Origin: Eubacterium sp.
Lineage (GTDB): Bacteria; Bacillota; Clostridia; Lachnospirales; Lachnospiraceae
Assembly: GCA_017514785.1 (NCBI GenBank)
Contig: JAFWIO010000032.1
Span: forward strand, 1 to 40,122
Direction of reading: 5' to 3'
DNA: 40,122 bases
The notes under the pieces: model-generated
The model's database searches: none
What the model was told of the DNA's origin: nothing
The model's input: the letters and a program-made list of their open reading frames with translations, nothing else
Translations under genes and position numbers: made by a program
Shown here: piece after piece, positions 24,894 through 34,057 of the stretch
How the letters are laid out: each line of letters begins with the position of its first letter
How positions within the stretch are numbered: the first letter of the stretch is position 1

Positions 24894-24950
24894 CAAACAA
24901 AAAAACATAGGACTCACTTAAAATCGTTCGCTCCTATGTTTTTTTGTTTG
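24894..24950. terminator. Terminator with conserved loop motif, copy 3
   Basis: A perfect 19-bp stem (24894-24912 with 24932-24950) between convergent genes. Its 19-base loop contains TCACTTAAAATCGTTCG, close to the loops at 11608 and 16405, while the stems are unrelated. Confidence 0.9.
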
Positions 24951-24972
24951 CAAAATTTTAGTTTTTATTATT

Positions 24973-26868
24973 TTATTTAAACAAATTGTAGTAGTTCAAT
25001 ATTCTATAGTCATTGATTTCATTTATATATTCATCTAACTCATCTAAATCGTGGTATTTATTATCCTTGCCTATAAATCCCTGGGAGCAGATGACTGGAA
25101 CTTTTGCTCTTAACTTTTCTAGGAAGTTTTGGTATGGGCTTGTTTTACAGCCGGCCAACTTAGTTACCATTCCTCCCATATAGTTTGCACTAGTTACAAG
25201 CTTATTGTCTTCTGGTATATCGTAGTTTGCCCACATAAGGACAGGGACTTTGTAGCGCTCGAAGTGCTCCGCGCCAGTTAATTCTGCTGTAGTCTTTCCT
25301 ATCTTATTGTAGATAGGTTCAACCACATAGTCATTTGGCTGGTGATCTCCAAACATAACTACAATAGTAGGCTCTTTATGTTTCTTGAAATAATTGATTA
25401 ACCTTTCAAGTGCCTCATCTGATTTCTTTATCAAAGTCAAATAAGTGGAAGTAGCATCGCTTGCCACACCGCTCATTTGTACATCTGGATGGAAGTTATC
25501 AAAACTTCCTGTATAGCCACCGTGATTTTGCATAGTTACATTAAATGAGAAGAATGGTTGCGATTTGTAGAATACATTATTCTCTAAATAATCATAGTAA
25601 CTTTGATCGTCAGTGTAAATTCTAATCTGTCTTAAGCCTGTCATGTCCACAGCAAACTTCGTTTGACGGAATCCCAAATGTGGATAAGTGGTACGTCTGT
25701 TCCAACCATAACCAACATAAGGGTGTGTACCGATAGTGGAGTAGCCCTGAGCGTTTAAGTCAGAAGCCATACTCTCTATATCGTCATTAATAAATTGCTG
25801 ATATGGAATACTGTTCGGTGGCAAGAAAGCCATAGTATCTCCAGTTAAAAATTCAAATTCTGTGTTGGCAGTAGAGCCCGCTATCACAGATGAGTAGAAG
25901 TAACCGCTCACTGTGTCCTTTGCGCCGGCCATCAACTTCCTTGTAAATGGCATATAATCAACATTAGTCTTCAAATCTCCCAGGACGCCTATGTCTGAAA
26001 AGCACTCATTCATTATAACGACAATATTTGCGTTCTTTGTCGAGGTATTAAATGTCTTTGTATCAGACGCCGTTTTAGAAATGCTTGATGTTTTCCAAAT
26101 GGAGTCATCTTTGTTGTCGTTAAGTATTTTTTGCGCAGTCTCCACAGAGTAATCATCTGGCTTATCAACATTTGTGTATTGAATAGTAGAAACAAAGCAG
26201 AGCAAAAGCCCATCGTCTCTAGCCATAATAGCCCCTGTAAATAGAGTTGCGTTAAATTCAGGTATTATTTTTCTGATATCCGTTCTTGAAATGAAATTAG
26301 TAACTCCCACCATCAAGCAAATGCACAAAACAGCAGGAATAACTCGTACCAAGATTTTTGAATATGTTTTTTTCATGCTTGGCAATTTGAATTTGAAGAA
26401 TCCATTTAGTACGCCAAGGCATATTGCAAGCAGTGCTATCACAAAAATCTGTTTTACTGGCATATAGGAATATGATCCGCCCACGGCAAAGACTGTACGA
26501 AGTGCCCTAAAGTCGGCCGCAGTGATAGGGGCGTTTCTAAAGTCCATAATATAATAGTTTGCTAGTCCGATAATAAATGACAGAGCAATAGTGATATAGG
26601 AAGCTATGTTTGATCTTCCAATCACTGCAAATAATAATCCCCAAAAGCCGTAGAACAGTAGTAGGTTGAAAATAAGCAACACCGCAGGAATAGTGACAAA
26701 TGGGTTTGAAGTGAGGACTCCGTTAGATTTGTATCGCCAAATATACTCCATAATAACAAAACACAAGAAAGGAGTAATAGCTGGAATAAGATACTTCAGA
26801 ATCTTCAATATTTTCTCTTTATTAATATTTTTTTCTTTTACTTCTGGTTGTTTTACTAGTTTTTCCAT
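24973..26868 (-). CDS. LtaS-like phosphoglycerol transferase (membrane sulfatase-fold enzyme)
   Basis: The protein has 631 residues with five N-terminal membrane helices up to about residue 205, then an extracellular alkaline phosphatase/sulfatase-fold domain. Metal and catalytic sites fit the lipoteichoic acid synthase family: IVVIMNECFSD (Glu near 288), AGSTANTEFEFLTG (nucleophile Thr near 331), FFSFNVTMQNHGGY and VVMFGDHQPND (Asp-His near 506). The family moves glycerol phosphate from phosphatidylglycerol onto polymers or glycolipids at the cell surface. Whether this one is the main LTA synthase or a related glycan-decorating enzyme cannot be decided. GAGG lies 7 bases before ATG 26868. 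Single-gene unit. Confidence 0.88.
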   Translation of the reverse strand: MEKLVKQPEVKEKNINKEKILKILKYLIPAITPFLCFVIMEYIWRYKSNGVLTSNPFVTIPAVLLIFNLLLFYGFWGLLFAVIGRSNIASYITIALSFIIGLANYYIMDFRNAPITAADFRALRTVFAVGGSYSYMPVKQIFVIALLAICLGVLNGFFKFKLPSMKKTYSKILVRVIPAVLCICLMVGVTNFISRTDIRKIIPEFNATLFTGAIMARDDGLLLCFVSTIQYTNVDKPDDYSVETAQKILNDNKDDSIWKTSSISKTASDTKTFNTSTKNANIVVIMNECFSDIGVLGDLKTNVDYMPFTRKLMAGAKDTVSGYFYSSVIAGSTANTEFEFLTGDTMAFLPPNSIPYQQFINDDIESMASDLNAQGYSTIGTHPYVGYGWNRRTTYPHLGFRQTKFAVDMTGLRQIRIYTDDQSYYDYLENNVFYKSQPFFSFNVTMQNHGGYTGSFDNFHPDVQMSGVASDATSTYLTLIKKSDEALERLINYFKKHKEPTIVVMFGDHQPNDYVVEPIYNKIGKTTAELTGAEHFERYKVPVLMWANYDIPEDNKLVTSANYMGGMVTKLAGCKTSPYQNFLEKLRAKVPVICSQGFIGKDNKYHDLDELDEYINEINDYRILNYYNLFK

Positions 26869-26888
26869 TGTTTACCTCACTAGTGAAA

Positions 26889-26894
26889 ATTATA
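26889..26894 (-). promoter_or_regulatory. -10 box of the LtaS-like gene
   Basis: TATAAT on the minus strand (26894-26889), 20 bases before the start codon. No good -35 box is seen at the proper distance. Confidence 0.5.
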
Positions 26895-26950
26895 GCATAA
26901 ATGGGCATTTTGTTAGCGAAAAACATTGTTATTTTTTTATCAGATATTCA

Positions 26951-26980
26951 TTGACTATACTTATGAATAAATGTTATTAT
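26951..26980 (+). promoter_or_regulatory. Promoter of the P-loop kinase gene
   Basis: TTGACT (26951-26956), an 18-base spacer and TATTAT (26975-26980). Confidence 0.55.
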
Positions 26981-27017
26981 AGATGAAAATCGCTATTTTT
27001 ATAGAGAGGTTTTAGAT

Positions 27018-27593
27018 ATGAAAAAACTAGTATTAGTTACTTCGCCACCAGCTTGTGGAAAGACATTTGTAACAAAGAAGTTGGCAAAGGCTATGAAGAA
27101 CTGCGTATACCTTGATAAGGATTCACTTATTGTTTTGTCGAAGCAGATTTTCAAGGTAGGACATGAAGAATATAATAGAAGTTCTGATTTCTTCGAGAGA
27201 GAAATTAGAGATTACGAGTATGACTGTATCATGGAAATTGCTATGGATGCTTTAGAGTACAACGATACAGTATTTATAAACGCACCATTTACTAGAGAGG
27301 TTAGAACAAAGGGATATATGAAAAACCTTCGTCGCGAGCTTCTTAGAAAGAAGGGTGCTGAGTTGGTAGTAGTATGGGTTAAGTGTGACGTTGAAGTCTG
27401 CAAGGCTCGTATGATTAAGAGAAACTCTGACAGAGATACTTGGAAGTTAGAACATTGGGATGAATACATAGCAGGACAAGACTTCTCATTGCCAGAAGGT
27501 ATTAAGAACCTTTTTGTTTTTGATAACTCATCGGAGGATAAGCTTTGGGATTCCATCCATAAAGCAGAAGAGTATTTAAATAATTTGAAATAA
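27018..27593 (+). CDS. P-loop kinase-like ATPase of unknown substrate
   Basis: The protein has 191 residues. It begins with beta strand 1 and a Walker A motif VTSPPACGKTFVTKKLA (residues 7-23), then LDKDSLI, where the Asp residues may bind substrate or Mg2+. A lid-like region follows with VVWVKCDVEVCKARMIKRNSDRDTWKLEHWDEY, which has the Arg residues typical of small-molecule kinases (AAA_33/zeta-like/gluconate kinase group). It is cytoplasmic. GAGAGG precedes the ATG. The substrate cannot be read from the sequence. A terminator separates it from gltX, but the genes are close and in line. Confidence 0.75.
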   Translation: MKKLVLVTSPPACGKTFVTKKLAKAMKNCVYLDKDSLIVLSKQIFKVGHEEYNRSSDFFEREIRDYEYDCIMEIAMDALEYNDTVFINAPFTREVRTKGYMKNLRRELLRKKGAELVVVWVKCDVEVCKARMIKRNSDRDTWKLEHWDEYIAGQDFSLPEGIKNLFVFDNSSEDKLWDSIHKAEEYLNNLK

Positions 27594-27597
27594 CAAA

Positions 27598-27626
27598 AAA
27601 GGCTACCGAATGGTGGCCTTTATTTT
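27598..27626 (+). terminator. Intrinsic terminator before gltX
   Basis: A 10-bp stem (27598-27607 with 27612-27621, one G-U pair) with a GAAT loop and a T-rich tail. It ends 16 bases before gltX, so it either separates the genes or acts as a partial attenuator. Confidence 0.75.
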
Positions 27627-27641
27627 TAGAAGGAGACTAAG

Positions 27642-29099
27642 ATGAAAGTAAGAACAAGATTTGCACCAAGTCCAACAGGAAAAATGCATGTGGGAAATTT
27701 ACGTACAGCGCTTTACGAGTTTTTGATTGCAAAGCACGCTGGCGGAGATTTTGTACTTAGAATAGAAGATACTGACCGCGAGAGATACGTGGAAGGTGCT
27801 GTTGATATTATTTACAACACGCTAGATCAGACTGGCTTAAAGCACGATGAAGGCCCGGACAAAGATGGTGGCTTTGGTCCATATATCCAGAGCGAGCGCC
27901 AGGCATCAGGCCTTTACCTAGAGTATGCTAAAAAGCTTGTGGAATCAGGTGATGCTTATTATTGCTTCTGCGACAAAGAACGTCTAGAGTCTCTAAAGAC
28001 TACAGTAAGCGATGATGGAAAAGAGATTACAGTATATGACAAGCATTGTTTGTCTTTAACTCCAGAGGAAGTGCAGGCAAACTTAGATGCTGGAAAACCA
28101 TATGTAATTAGAATAAATATGCCAACGGAAGGAACAACTACATTTGTCGATGACTTGTATGGTGAAATCACTGTTGAGAACAAAGAGTTGGATGATATGA
28201 TTTTGATTAAGTCTGACGGATATCCAACATACAACTTTGCAAACGTGGTGGATGATCACCTTCAGGAAATCACACACGTGGTAAGAGGAAACGAATATAT
28301 TTCATCCTCGCCAAAGTACCAGAGATTATACGAGGCATTTGGCTGGGAAGTTCCAAAGTATGTGCATCTTCCATTAATCACAGATGAGGAGCATAAGAAA
28401 CTTTCAAAGCGTAGCGGACATTCTTCATACGAAGAGTTGGTAGAGCAAGGTTTCCTACCAGAGGCTATAGTAAATTATATCGCGCTACTTGGTTGGAGCC
28501 CAGAGGATAACAAAGAGATTTTCAGCCTAGATGAGCTAATTGAAAACTTTGATTACTTAAAGATTAACAAGAGCCCATCAGTGTTCGATATAAACAAACT
28601 TAAATGGATGAACGGTGAGTACATCAAAGCAATGGACAACGAGAAGTTCTATGAGATGGCGCTTCCATATGTGAAAGAAGTAATCACTAAAGACTTAGAT
28701 TTGAATATGATCATGGATATGGTAAAAACTCGTATCGAGCTTTTCCCAGAGATTCCAGAGATGATAGACTTTTTCGAAGAAATGCCAGACTATGACATTG
28801 AGATGTACACTCACAAGAAGATGAAGACAAACAGTGAAAATTCACTCGAGGTGCTAGAAGAGTTACTTCCTATATTAGAAGGAACTGACGATTACTCAGT
28901 GGACGGTCTACACGATTTGGTGTTTGAGTATATTGCAAAGAAAGAGTGCAAGAACGGACAGGCGCTATGGCCACTTCGTACTGCAGTTTCTGGAAAGCAG
29001 ATGACACCAGCCGGAGCATTCGAGATTATGAATGTAATAGGAAAAGAAGAGACAATCAAGCGAATTAAAATCGGAATTGAAAAATTAAAAAATGCATAA
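27642..29099 (+). CDS. gltX: Glutamyl-tRNA synthetase
   Basis: This 485-residue class I aminoacyl-tRNA synthetase charges tRNA-Glu (and tRNA-Gln where the amidotransferase route is used). The first signature is [20 protein letters not shown] (HIGH motif as HVGN) and the second is KLSKRSG near residue 253 (KMSKS). [12 protein letters not shown] and [14 protein letters not shown] are further family marks. C-terminal anticodon-binding helices follow. Length is normal. AGAAGGAG lies 7 bases before the ATG. A terminator follows at 29106. Confidence 0.97.
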   Translation: MKVRTRFAPSPTGKMHVGNLRTALYEFLIAKHAGGDFVLRIEDTDRERYVEGAVDIIYNTLDQTGLKHDEGPDKDGGFGPYIQSERQASGLYLEYAKKLVESGDAYYCFCDKERLESLKTTVSDDGKEITVYDKHCLSLTPEEVQANLDAGKPYVIRINMPTEGTTTFVDDLYGEITVENKELDDMILIKSDGYPTYNFANVVDDHLQEITHVVRGNEYISSSPKYQRLYEAFGWEVPKYVHLPLITDEEHKKLSKRSGHSSYEELVEQGFLPEAIVNYIALLGWSPEDNKEIFSLDELIENFDYLKINKSPSVFDINKLKWMNGEYIKAMDNEKFYEMALPYVKEVITKDLDLNMIMDMVKTRIELFPEIPEMIDFFEEMPDYDIEMYTHKKMKTNSENSLEVLEELLPILEGTDDYSVDGLHDLVFEYIAKKECKNGQALWPLRTAVSGKQMTPAGAFEIMNVIGKEETIKRIKIGIEKLKNA

Positions 29100-29105
29100 A
29101 ATTAT

Positions 29106-29136
29106 AAAGAGCTGACATTTGTTGGCTCTTTTATTT
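29106..29136 (+). terminator. Intrinsic terminator after gltX
   Basis: An 11-bp stem (29106-29116 with 29121-29131, two G-U pairs), 4-base loop ATTT, then a T-rich run. Confidence 0.8.
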
Positions 29137-29188
29137 TGTCCTTTATTCTTGTATAATAAACCTAGTGAAATGAACGGAGGTAAAAGAT

Positions 29189-29764
29189 ATGTTAATTGGA
29201 CTTGGAACTGGTGCAATAGTAGGAATTGTTATAGCGGTTATCGTTTTTTTAATAATCCTATGGCTTGTATCAACTTACAATGGATTAATTAGAAAGAGAA
29301 ACACTTGTGAAGAGGCATTCTCTACTATGGATGTATATCTAAAGAAGAGATTTGACCTTATTCCTAATCTTGTTTCTACAGTTAAAGGATATGCTAAGCA
29401 TGAGTCTGAGACTTTGGAAAAAGTTATCGCTGCTAGAAATTCTGGCGCTACTCAGACAGTGGAAGAGAGAATGCAAGACGAAAACCAGATTACTGGAGCA
29501 CTTCGTCAAATCTTCGCACTTAGTGAGAACTATCCAGATCTTAAAGCTAACCAAAACTTCCTAGATTTACAGGGACAGCTTAAATCTATAGAAGCTGACA
29601 TTGCTAATGCTAGAAAGTATTACAATGGAGCAGTTAAAGCATTTAATAATGCTTGCGAGCAGGTTCCTTCAAACATCGTAGCAAATATGTTCCACTTCGA
29701 GAGAAAACCTATGTTTGAGGTTAAAGAAGAAGCAGAACGCGAAAATGTAAAGGTGGAATTTTAA
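29189..29764 (+). CDS. lemA: LemA family protein
   Basis: The protein has 191 residues with an N-terminal membrane helix (7-30, AIVGIVIAVIVFLIILWLV) and the long helical LemA body: YNGLIRKRNTCEEAFSTMDVYLKKRFDLIPNLVSTVKGYAKHE is the conserved core. LemA proteins are membrane-anchored four-helix bundles of unclear function, often beside a DUF2207 or peptidase partner. Here the DUF2207 gene overlaps the stop codon by one base (TAATG), so the two are coupled. CGGAGG precedes the ATG; TATAAT at 29150-29155 may be the -10 box. Confidence 0.93.
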   Translation: MLIGLGTGAIVGIVIAVIVFLIILWLVSTYNGLIRKRNTCEEAFSTMDVYLKKRFDLIPNLVSTVKGYAKHESETLEKVIAARNSGATQTVEERMQDENQITGALRQIFALSENYPDLKANQNFLDLQGQLKSIEADIANARKYYNGAVKAFNNACEQVPSNIVANMFHFERKPMFEVKEEAERENVKVEF

Positions 29765-31689
29765 TGAGAAAAGTTAAGAGTTTATTCTTAATAGGCACAG
29801 TCTTTGTATTGTGCCTATTCTCATTTGTGATTGTAGGCGCAGATGAGGGTGGATATAAGATAAGTGACTACAAATTCGAGGGTACATATCATAAGAATAA
29901 TACTGTCAGCGTGACTGAAACTATTAAAGTACAGTTTACTGAATCCAGACATGGTATTTACAGAACTATGCCTCTCTTTATGGAAGCAAAAAGAGATGTT
30001 GGAAATGGAAAGAAGGAAGTCTTAAAATATCAAAACGAAGTAAAAGACGTTGATGTAGCTGATTGGAATTATTCTACTGATATTGATGACAATTATTACG
30101 ATATTAAAATCGGTGACAGGAGCGAGTATGTAGATGGTGATCAAACATACAAGATTTCATACACATATGTGATGCCAGATGACAGGGTGGATACTGGTGA
30201 CTTGATATTCTATTCAGTGCTTGGTGCTGACTGGGGTGCATACATAGACCACTTTTCATTTGATATGAAGTTCGATAAAGCAATCACCGACAAAGAAAAA
30301 GAAAACTTTAAAATTTACAGTGGATCATACGGAAAACAGGGTAATGATTTAGATGTTAAAAAGTATTTTAAAGAGAGCGCTCAGTCCGGCAAAGTAAATG
30401 AAGTGACCGGAGAAGCATTTGACATAGCTCCTAGACAGGCTATTACTTTATACTGTCCTGTACATGAGGGTTACTTTGTTGGAGCAAAAAAAGTAAGTAA
30501 GACTATCCCAATGATTTTACTGATTGCAGCAGCAATTTTGGCGTTGTTGGTTCTTATATATGAATTGTTTAAGAAGCAAAAGAAACCAGTACAGACTGTT
30601 GAGTTCTATCCACCAGAGGGCATGAGTAGTGCAGAGGTCGGTGTGATTATAGACGAGATGGCTGACGATATTGACTTAATTTCTCTTATTCCTTGGTGGG
30701 GCGAGAAAGGTTATTTAACTATTGAAGAAGTTCCAGACAAAAAAGGAAGAGAAGGAAAGCATGCGTCATTATTACTCCATAAGGTTAAAGAGTTGCCAGC
30801 AGACGCACCACTTTATCAGAGAACTTTGTTTGATGCGTTGTTTGCGACAAACCCTAGAAACTTAGATGACTTGCCAAGAAGCTTCTCAGATAGTTTTTCT
30901 TCAGCAAAGCAAAATCTTGGTGCTGAGTTTAGAGGCGAAAAGCAGTTATCAACTGGCAAGTTTAAAGCAGGAGCATTATTGTTCTTAGCATGTGCAGCGT
31001 ACTTTGGCGCACTCGCTACAAGTAGTATGATTTCATTAAAAGAGAACTTAATTTTCGGCGCTATTAGTGCTATTGCAATTCTAGCACTTGGATTATTCAG
31101 ACTTGTTTCATATGGCCAAGATAAAGTTAGAACAAAAGGCAAATGGATAACATACTGTATTGCACTTTTGGTTTTGGCTGGAGTGTCGATTGGAACAATG
31201 TTTGCTGCAACTTTTGATGGAGACACATTCTTCAAGTTCCCAGTTTATTTAGGAGTATTTGCGGTACTTTTAGTTGATGGAATCTTTATTGGAAGACTAG
31301 TTGTTCCAACAGATTTCAAACTACAATACTACGGAAAACTATTGGGATTAAAGCAGTTCATAAAGACAGCAGAAATTGAAAAACTTCAGATGTTAATAGA
31401 TGAAGATCCATCGTATTTCTTTAATGTATTGCCATATGCAATGGTATTCGGTCTTTCGGATCATTGGGCAAAACAGTTCAAGAATTTGAAGGTTAAACCA
31501 CCAACATGGTATTACGGATACAATGCGATGTATTGGAATGCATTCTACTTCAACTCAATGTTGTTATCAGGATTACGAGATCCAATCCAACATTTGAGAA
31601 CTGAAGCGATGATGAAAGCAGCAGCGTCTGCAGCCTCAAGCGGATTCTCCGGCGGCGGCGGAGGCGGCGGCGGTGGTGGGTCCTGGTAG
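29764..31689 (+). CDS. DUF2207 membrane protein with glycine-rich C-terminus
   Basis: The protein has 641 residues: a signal peptide (LFLIGTVFVLCLFSFVIVGA), an extracytoplasmic DUF2207 beta domain (about 30-240, with HGIYRTMPLF), a helix near 245-265, a cytoplasmic-looking segment, then four helices between about 400 and 520. The tail has a run of ten Gly between GFSG and a final Ser-Trp, a common feature of this family (compare YciG-like and TPM proteins). Function is unknown; the fixed pairing with LemA suggests a shared membrane complex. Start overlaps the lemA stop. Terminator at 31704. Confidence 0.9.
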   Translation: MRKVKSLFLIGTVFVLCLFSFVIVGADEGGYKISDYKFEGTYHKNNTVSVTETIKVQFTESRHGIYRTMPLFMEAKRDVGNGKKEVLKYQNEVKDVDVADWNYSTDIDDNYYDIKIGDRSEYVDGDQTYKISYTYVMPDDRVDTGDLIFYSVLGADWGAYIDHFSFDMKFDKAITDKEKENFKIYSGSYGKQGNDLDVKKYFKESAQSGKVNEVTGEAFDIAPRQAITLYCPVHEGYFVGAKKVSKTIPMILLIAAAILALLVLIYELFKKQKKPVQTVEFYPPEGMSSAEVGVIIDEMADDIDLISLIPWWGEKGYLTIEEVPDKKGREGKHASLLLHKVKELPADAPLYQRTLFDALFATNPRNLDDLPRSFSDSFSSAKQNLGAEFRGEKQLSTGKFKAGALLFLACAAYFGALATSSMISLKENLIFGAISAIAILALGLFRLVSYGQDKVRTKGKWITYCIALLVLAGVSIGTMFAATFDGDTFFKFPVYLGVFAVLLVDGIFIGRLVVPTDFKLQYYGKLLGLKQFIKTAEIEKLQMLIDEDPSYFFNVLPYAMVFGLSDHWAKQFKNLKVKPPTWYYGYNAMYWNAFYFNSMLLSGLRDPIQHLRTEAMMKAAASAASSGFSGGGGGGGGGGSW

Positions 31690-31703
31690 AGCTCCACTAA
31701 AAG

Positions 31704-31735
31704 AAAGCGGCGAAGTTAATCGCCGCTTTTCTTAT
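31704..31735 (+). terminator. Intrinsic terminator after DUF2207 gene
   Basis: A 10-bp GC-rich perfect stem (31704-31713 with 31720-31729) with a 6-base loop and T-rich tail. Confidence 0.88.
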
Positions 31736-31791
31736 GAATTAAAAAGTATTATACTTGACTTCGGAGAGAAGCACAGCAGAAAGGTTGTGCT

Positions 31792-33606
31792 ATGTTTAGT
31801 AAATCTCAGGAAATGGCAATCGCCCATTTCAAAGGTCCAGCCATAGTGCTGGCAGGTCCCGGTTCCGGGAAAACCACAGTTATTACCCACAGAGTTAAAA
31901 GTTTAATACAGAAAAACCACGTTGATCCGACAAAGATTTTAGTTGTTACTTTCACAAAAGCAGCAGCTGAAAATATGAGGCTTAGGTTTAAGAGTTTAAT
32001 GGCTGGAAGAAGTCTTCCGGTTTCTTTTGGTACTTTCCACAGCATTTTCTTCAGAATACTTCGAACAGAGAAAAACTATCAGGCGGACAGCTTGCTATCA
32101 GATATGGAAAAGATAAACATCATAAAAGAAATAATCATTAGGTTAAAGATTGATGTTGCATCTAAAAATGATTTCACAAGAAGCATTATGGATGATATTG
32201 GTAAAGCCAAAGGAAATATGGAAAACGTAAGAGACTTTAGTCCAATCACCTGCGACAAAGAACTTTTCCTTAAGGTGTTAGATGAATACGAGCGCGAGAA
32301 AGAACTCTCAAACAAGGTGGACTTTGAAGATATGTTAAGACTTTGCTACGAACTCTTTAAAGATAAGCCACACATACTTAAGAAATGGCAAGAAGTATTT
32401 GAGTTTGTGTTAGTAGACGAGTTCCAAGATATAAATAAACTTCAATATGAAATTGTAAAGATGATTGCAGCTCCTCAAAACAATATTTTTATAGTGGGCG
32501 ATGATGACCAAGCGATTTATGGGTTTAGAGGCTCGCACCCTGAGCTTATGTTTGAATTTGAAGAGGACTTTAAAGACCACAAGGAAATACTTTTGACGAA
32601 CAATTATAGATCGACAAAGGCCATAGTGGATATGGCATCTGATTTGATAGTGCATAACCATACGAGATTTGCGAAAGACATACAGGCAGTGGGAGAAGAT
32701 GGAACCCCTCCGGATATACGCATTTTCAAAACTCAAAAAAACGAAGTGGAAGCCACCGCCCAGATGATAAAGAAGTATATTGAAAATGGCATTAAGCCTA
32801 GCGAGATTGCTGTGTTAGTTAGAAACAACATTTTTATTCAAAATATTAGAACAATATTTGAGAGTATGAATGTAAATACTTATACAAAGACTAAGACAGA
32901 TACTCTTACAAACACTATGGTTTATAAGGATATTAAGTGTTATTTAAAATGTGCTAATTCATGGAATGAGGGAATATGCAATGATGTAGAGAGTTTCATA
33001 AACATTATAAACAAGCCGTCTAGATTGATTAGTAGAGAAGCGGTTTTGGAATCCGGTGCAAGCATAGAAAAACTAAAAGAGGTCTATTCCCATGATAGAG
33101 AGGTTGTAAGGAATCTAGATGACCTTAATTATCATATGACAATGATAAAAAACTTAAATCCATATGGTGCAGTGAATTACATTTTGAATGTTATAGGATA
33201 TGAGAAATATTTGATGAGTTACGCAAACGCCCAAGGTAAGTCATTTAAGAAATTAAAATTCGAACTAGATAAAATCCAGATGGAGAGCGAGCGCTACAAA
33301 ACAATAACAGAGTGGTTAGGAAGAGAAGATGAAAAGCTTGAGCGAACAATTAATACAGAGGGCGTAAATATTATTACGATGCATGGCTCAAAGGGATTGG
33401 AATTCAAGGTTGTTTTTATTCTTAATGTAAACCAAGGAATTATCCCCACATCAAGAGCCATTAGAGAGCAGGATTTTGAGGAGGAAAGACGTGTGTTTTA
33501 TGTCGCAATGACGAGGGCAGAAAAGTATCTCCATATCTTTCTAATAGGCGAAAACTTAGGGTTTCCCGTCGAACCATCTATGTTTTTGAATGAGATAATA
33601 AATTGA
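31792..33606 (+). CDS. UvrD/PcrA-like superfamily 1 DNA helicase, compact
   Basis: The 604-residue cytoplasmic helicase shows SF1A motifs in order: Q motif and Walker A (AIAHFKGPAIVLAGPGSGKTT, residues 9-29), motif Ia (VVTFTKAAAENM), motif II (VLVDEFQDINKLQ near 205), motif III (VGDDDQAIYGFRGS), motif IV (LTNNYRST), motif V (ITMHGSKGLEFKVVF) and motif VI (EEERRVFYVAMTRAEKYL). UvrD and PcrA have about 720-750 residues; this protein is shorter, mainly in the 2B and C-terminal parts. It lacks the C-terminal RNA polymerase-binding Tudor region. AAAGG precedes the ATG. Likely DNA repair or recombination; the exact subfamily is uncertain. Confidence 0.9.
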   Translation: MFSKSQEMAIAHFKGPAIVLAGPGSGKTTVITHRVKSLIQKNHVDPTKILVVTFTKAAAENMRLRFKSLMAGRSLPVSFGTFHSIFFRILRTEKNYQADSLLSDMEKINIIKEIIIRLKIDVASKNDFTRSIMDDIGKAKGNMENVRDFSPITCDKELFLKVLDEYEREKELSNKVDFEDMLRLCYELFKDKPHILKKWQEVFEFVLVDEFQDINKLQYEIVKMIAAPQNNIFIVGDDDQAIYGFRGSHPELMFEFEEDFKDHKEILLTNNYRSTKAIVDMASDLIVHNHTRFAKDIQAVGEDGTPPDIRIFKTQKNEVEATAQMIKKYIENGIKPSEIAVLVRNNIFIQNIRTIFESMNVNTYTKTKTDTLTNTMVYKDIKCYLKCANSWNEGICNDVESFINIINKPSRLISREAVLESGASIEKLKEVYSHDREVVRNLDDLNYHMTMIKNLNPYGAVNYILNVIGYEKYLMSYANAQGKSFKKLKFELDKIQMESERYKTITEWLGREDEKLERTINTEGVNIITMHGSKGLEFKVVFILNVNQGIIPTSRAIREQDFEEERRVFYVAMTRAEKYLHIFLIGENLGFPVEPSMFLNEIIN

Positions 33607-33691
33607 TAATTTGTATTGTATTTTTATTTCAAATTTGGTAAAGTATTTCTGTATATTTTTCTATAAAAATAGGAAAATAATGGGAGGAATT

Positions 33692-34033
33692 ATGAGTTTA
33701 GAACGTTTAGAAGAAGGGGACGATCTATTCGTCACTTTAGAATTAGAAGATGGAACAGAAGTAGAGACACAGGTCATCACTATCTTTGAAGTGGATGGAC
33801 AGGACTACATCGTTCTTATCCCTGAAGATCAGGTGGAAGAAGATGAAGGTGAAGTTTATATCTACAGATACTTTGAAGATGAAGACGGTGAACCAGGTCT
33901 TGATAATATAGAAACTAAAGAAGAGTTTGACATGGTTTCAGAAGTTTTCGACCAGATAGTTGAAGACGGAGAATTTGACGAAGAAATAGAAGTAGAGTCT
34001 TCAGATGTGGAAGACGGAGGCTACTTGAGCTAA
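33692..34033 (+). CDS. DUF1292 family acidic protein
   Basis: The protein has 113 residues and is very acidic, with some 40 Asp/Glu. The first 80 residues match DUF1292 (YrzB-like): LELEDGTEVETQVITIFEVDG, then QDYIVLIP and VYIYRYFED. The family is widespread in Firmicutes and often lies near yrrK/yqgF and alaS; function is not known. GGGAGG 6 bases upstream fixes the ATG at 33692; a frame reaching to 33611 is only an upstream extension. It is 24 bases before the SH3b gene and probably cotranscribed. Confidence 0.88.
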   Translation: MSLERLEEGDDLFVTLELEDGTEVETQVITIFEVDGQDYIVLIPEDQVEEDEGEVYIYRYFEDEDGEPGLDNIETKEEFDMVSEVFDQIVEDGEFDEEIEVESSDVEDGGYLS

Positions 34034-34057
34034 TAAAGAGGAAGAAGGAGAAGAAAG

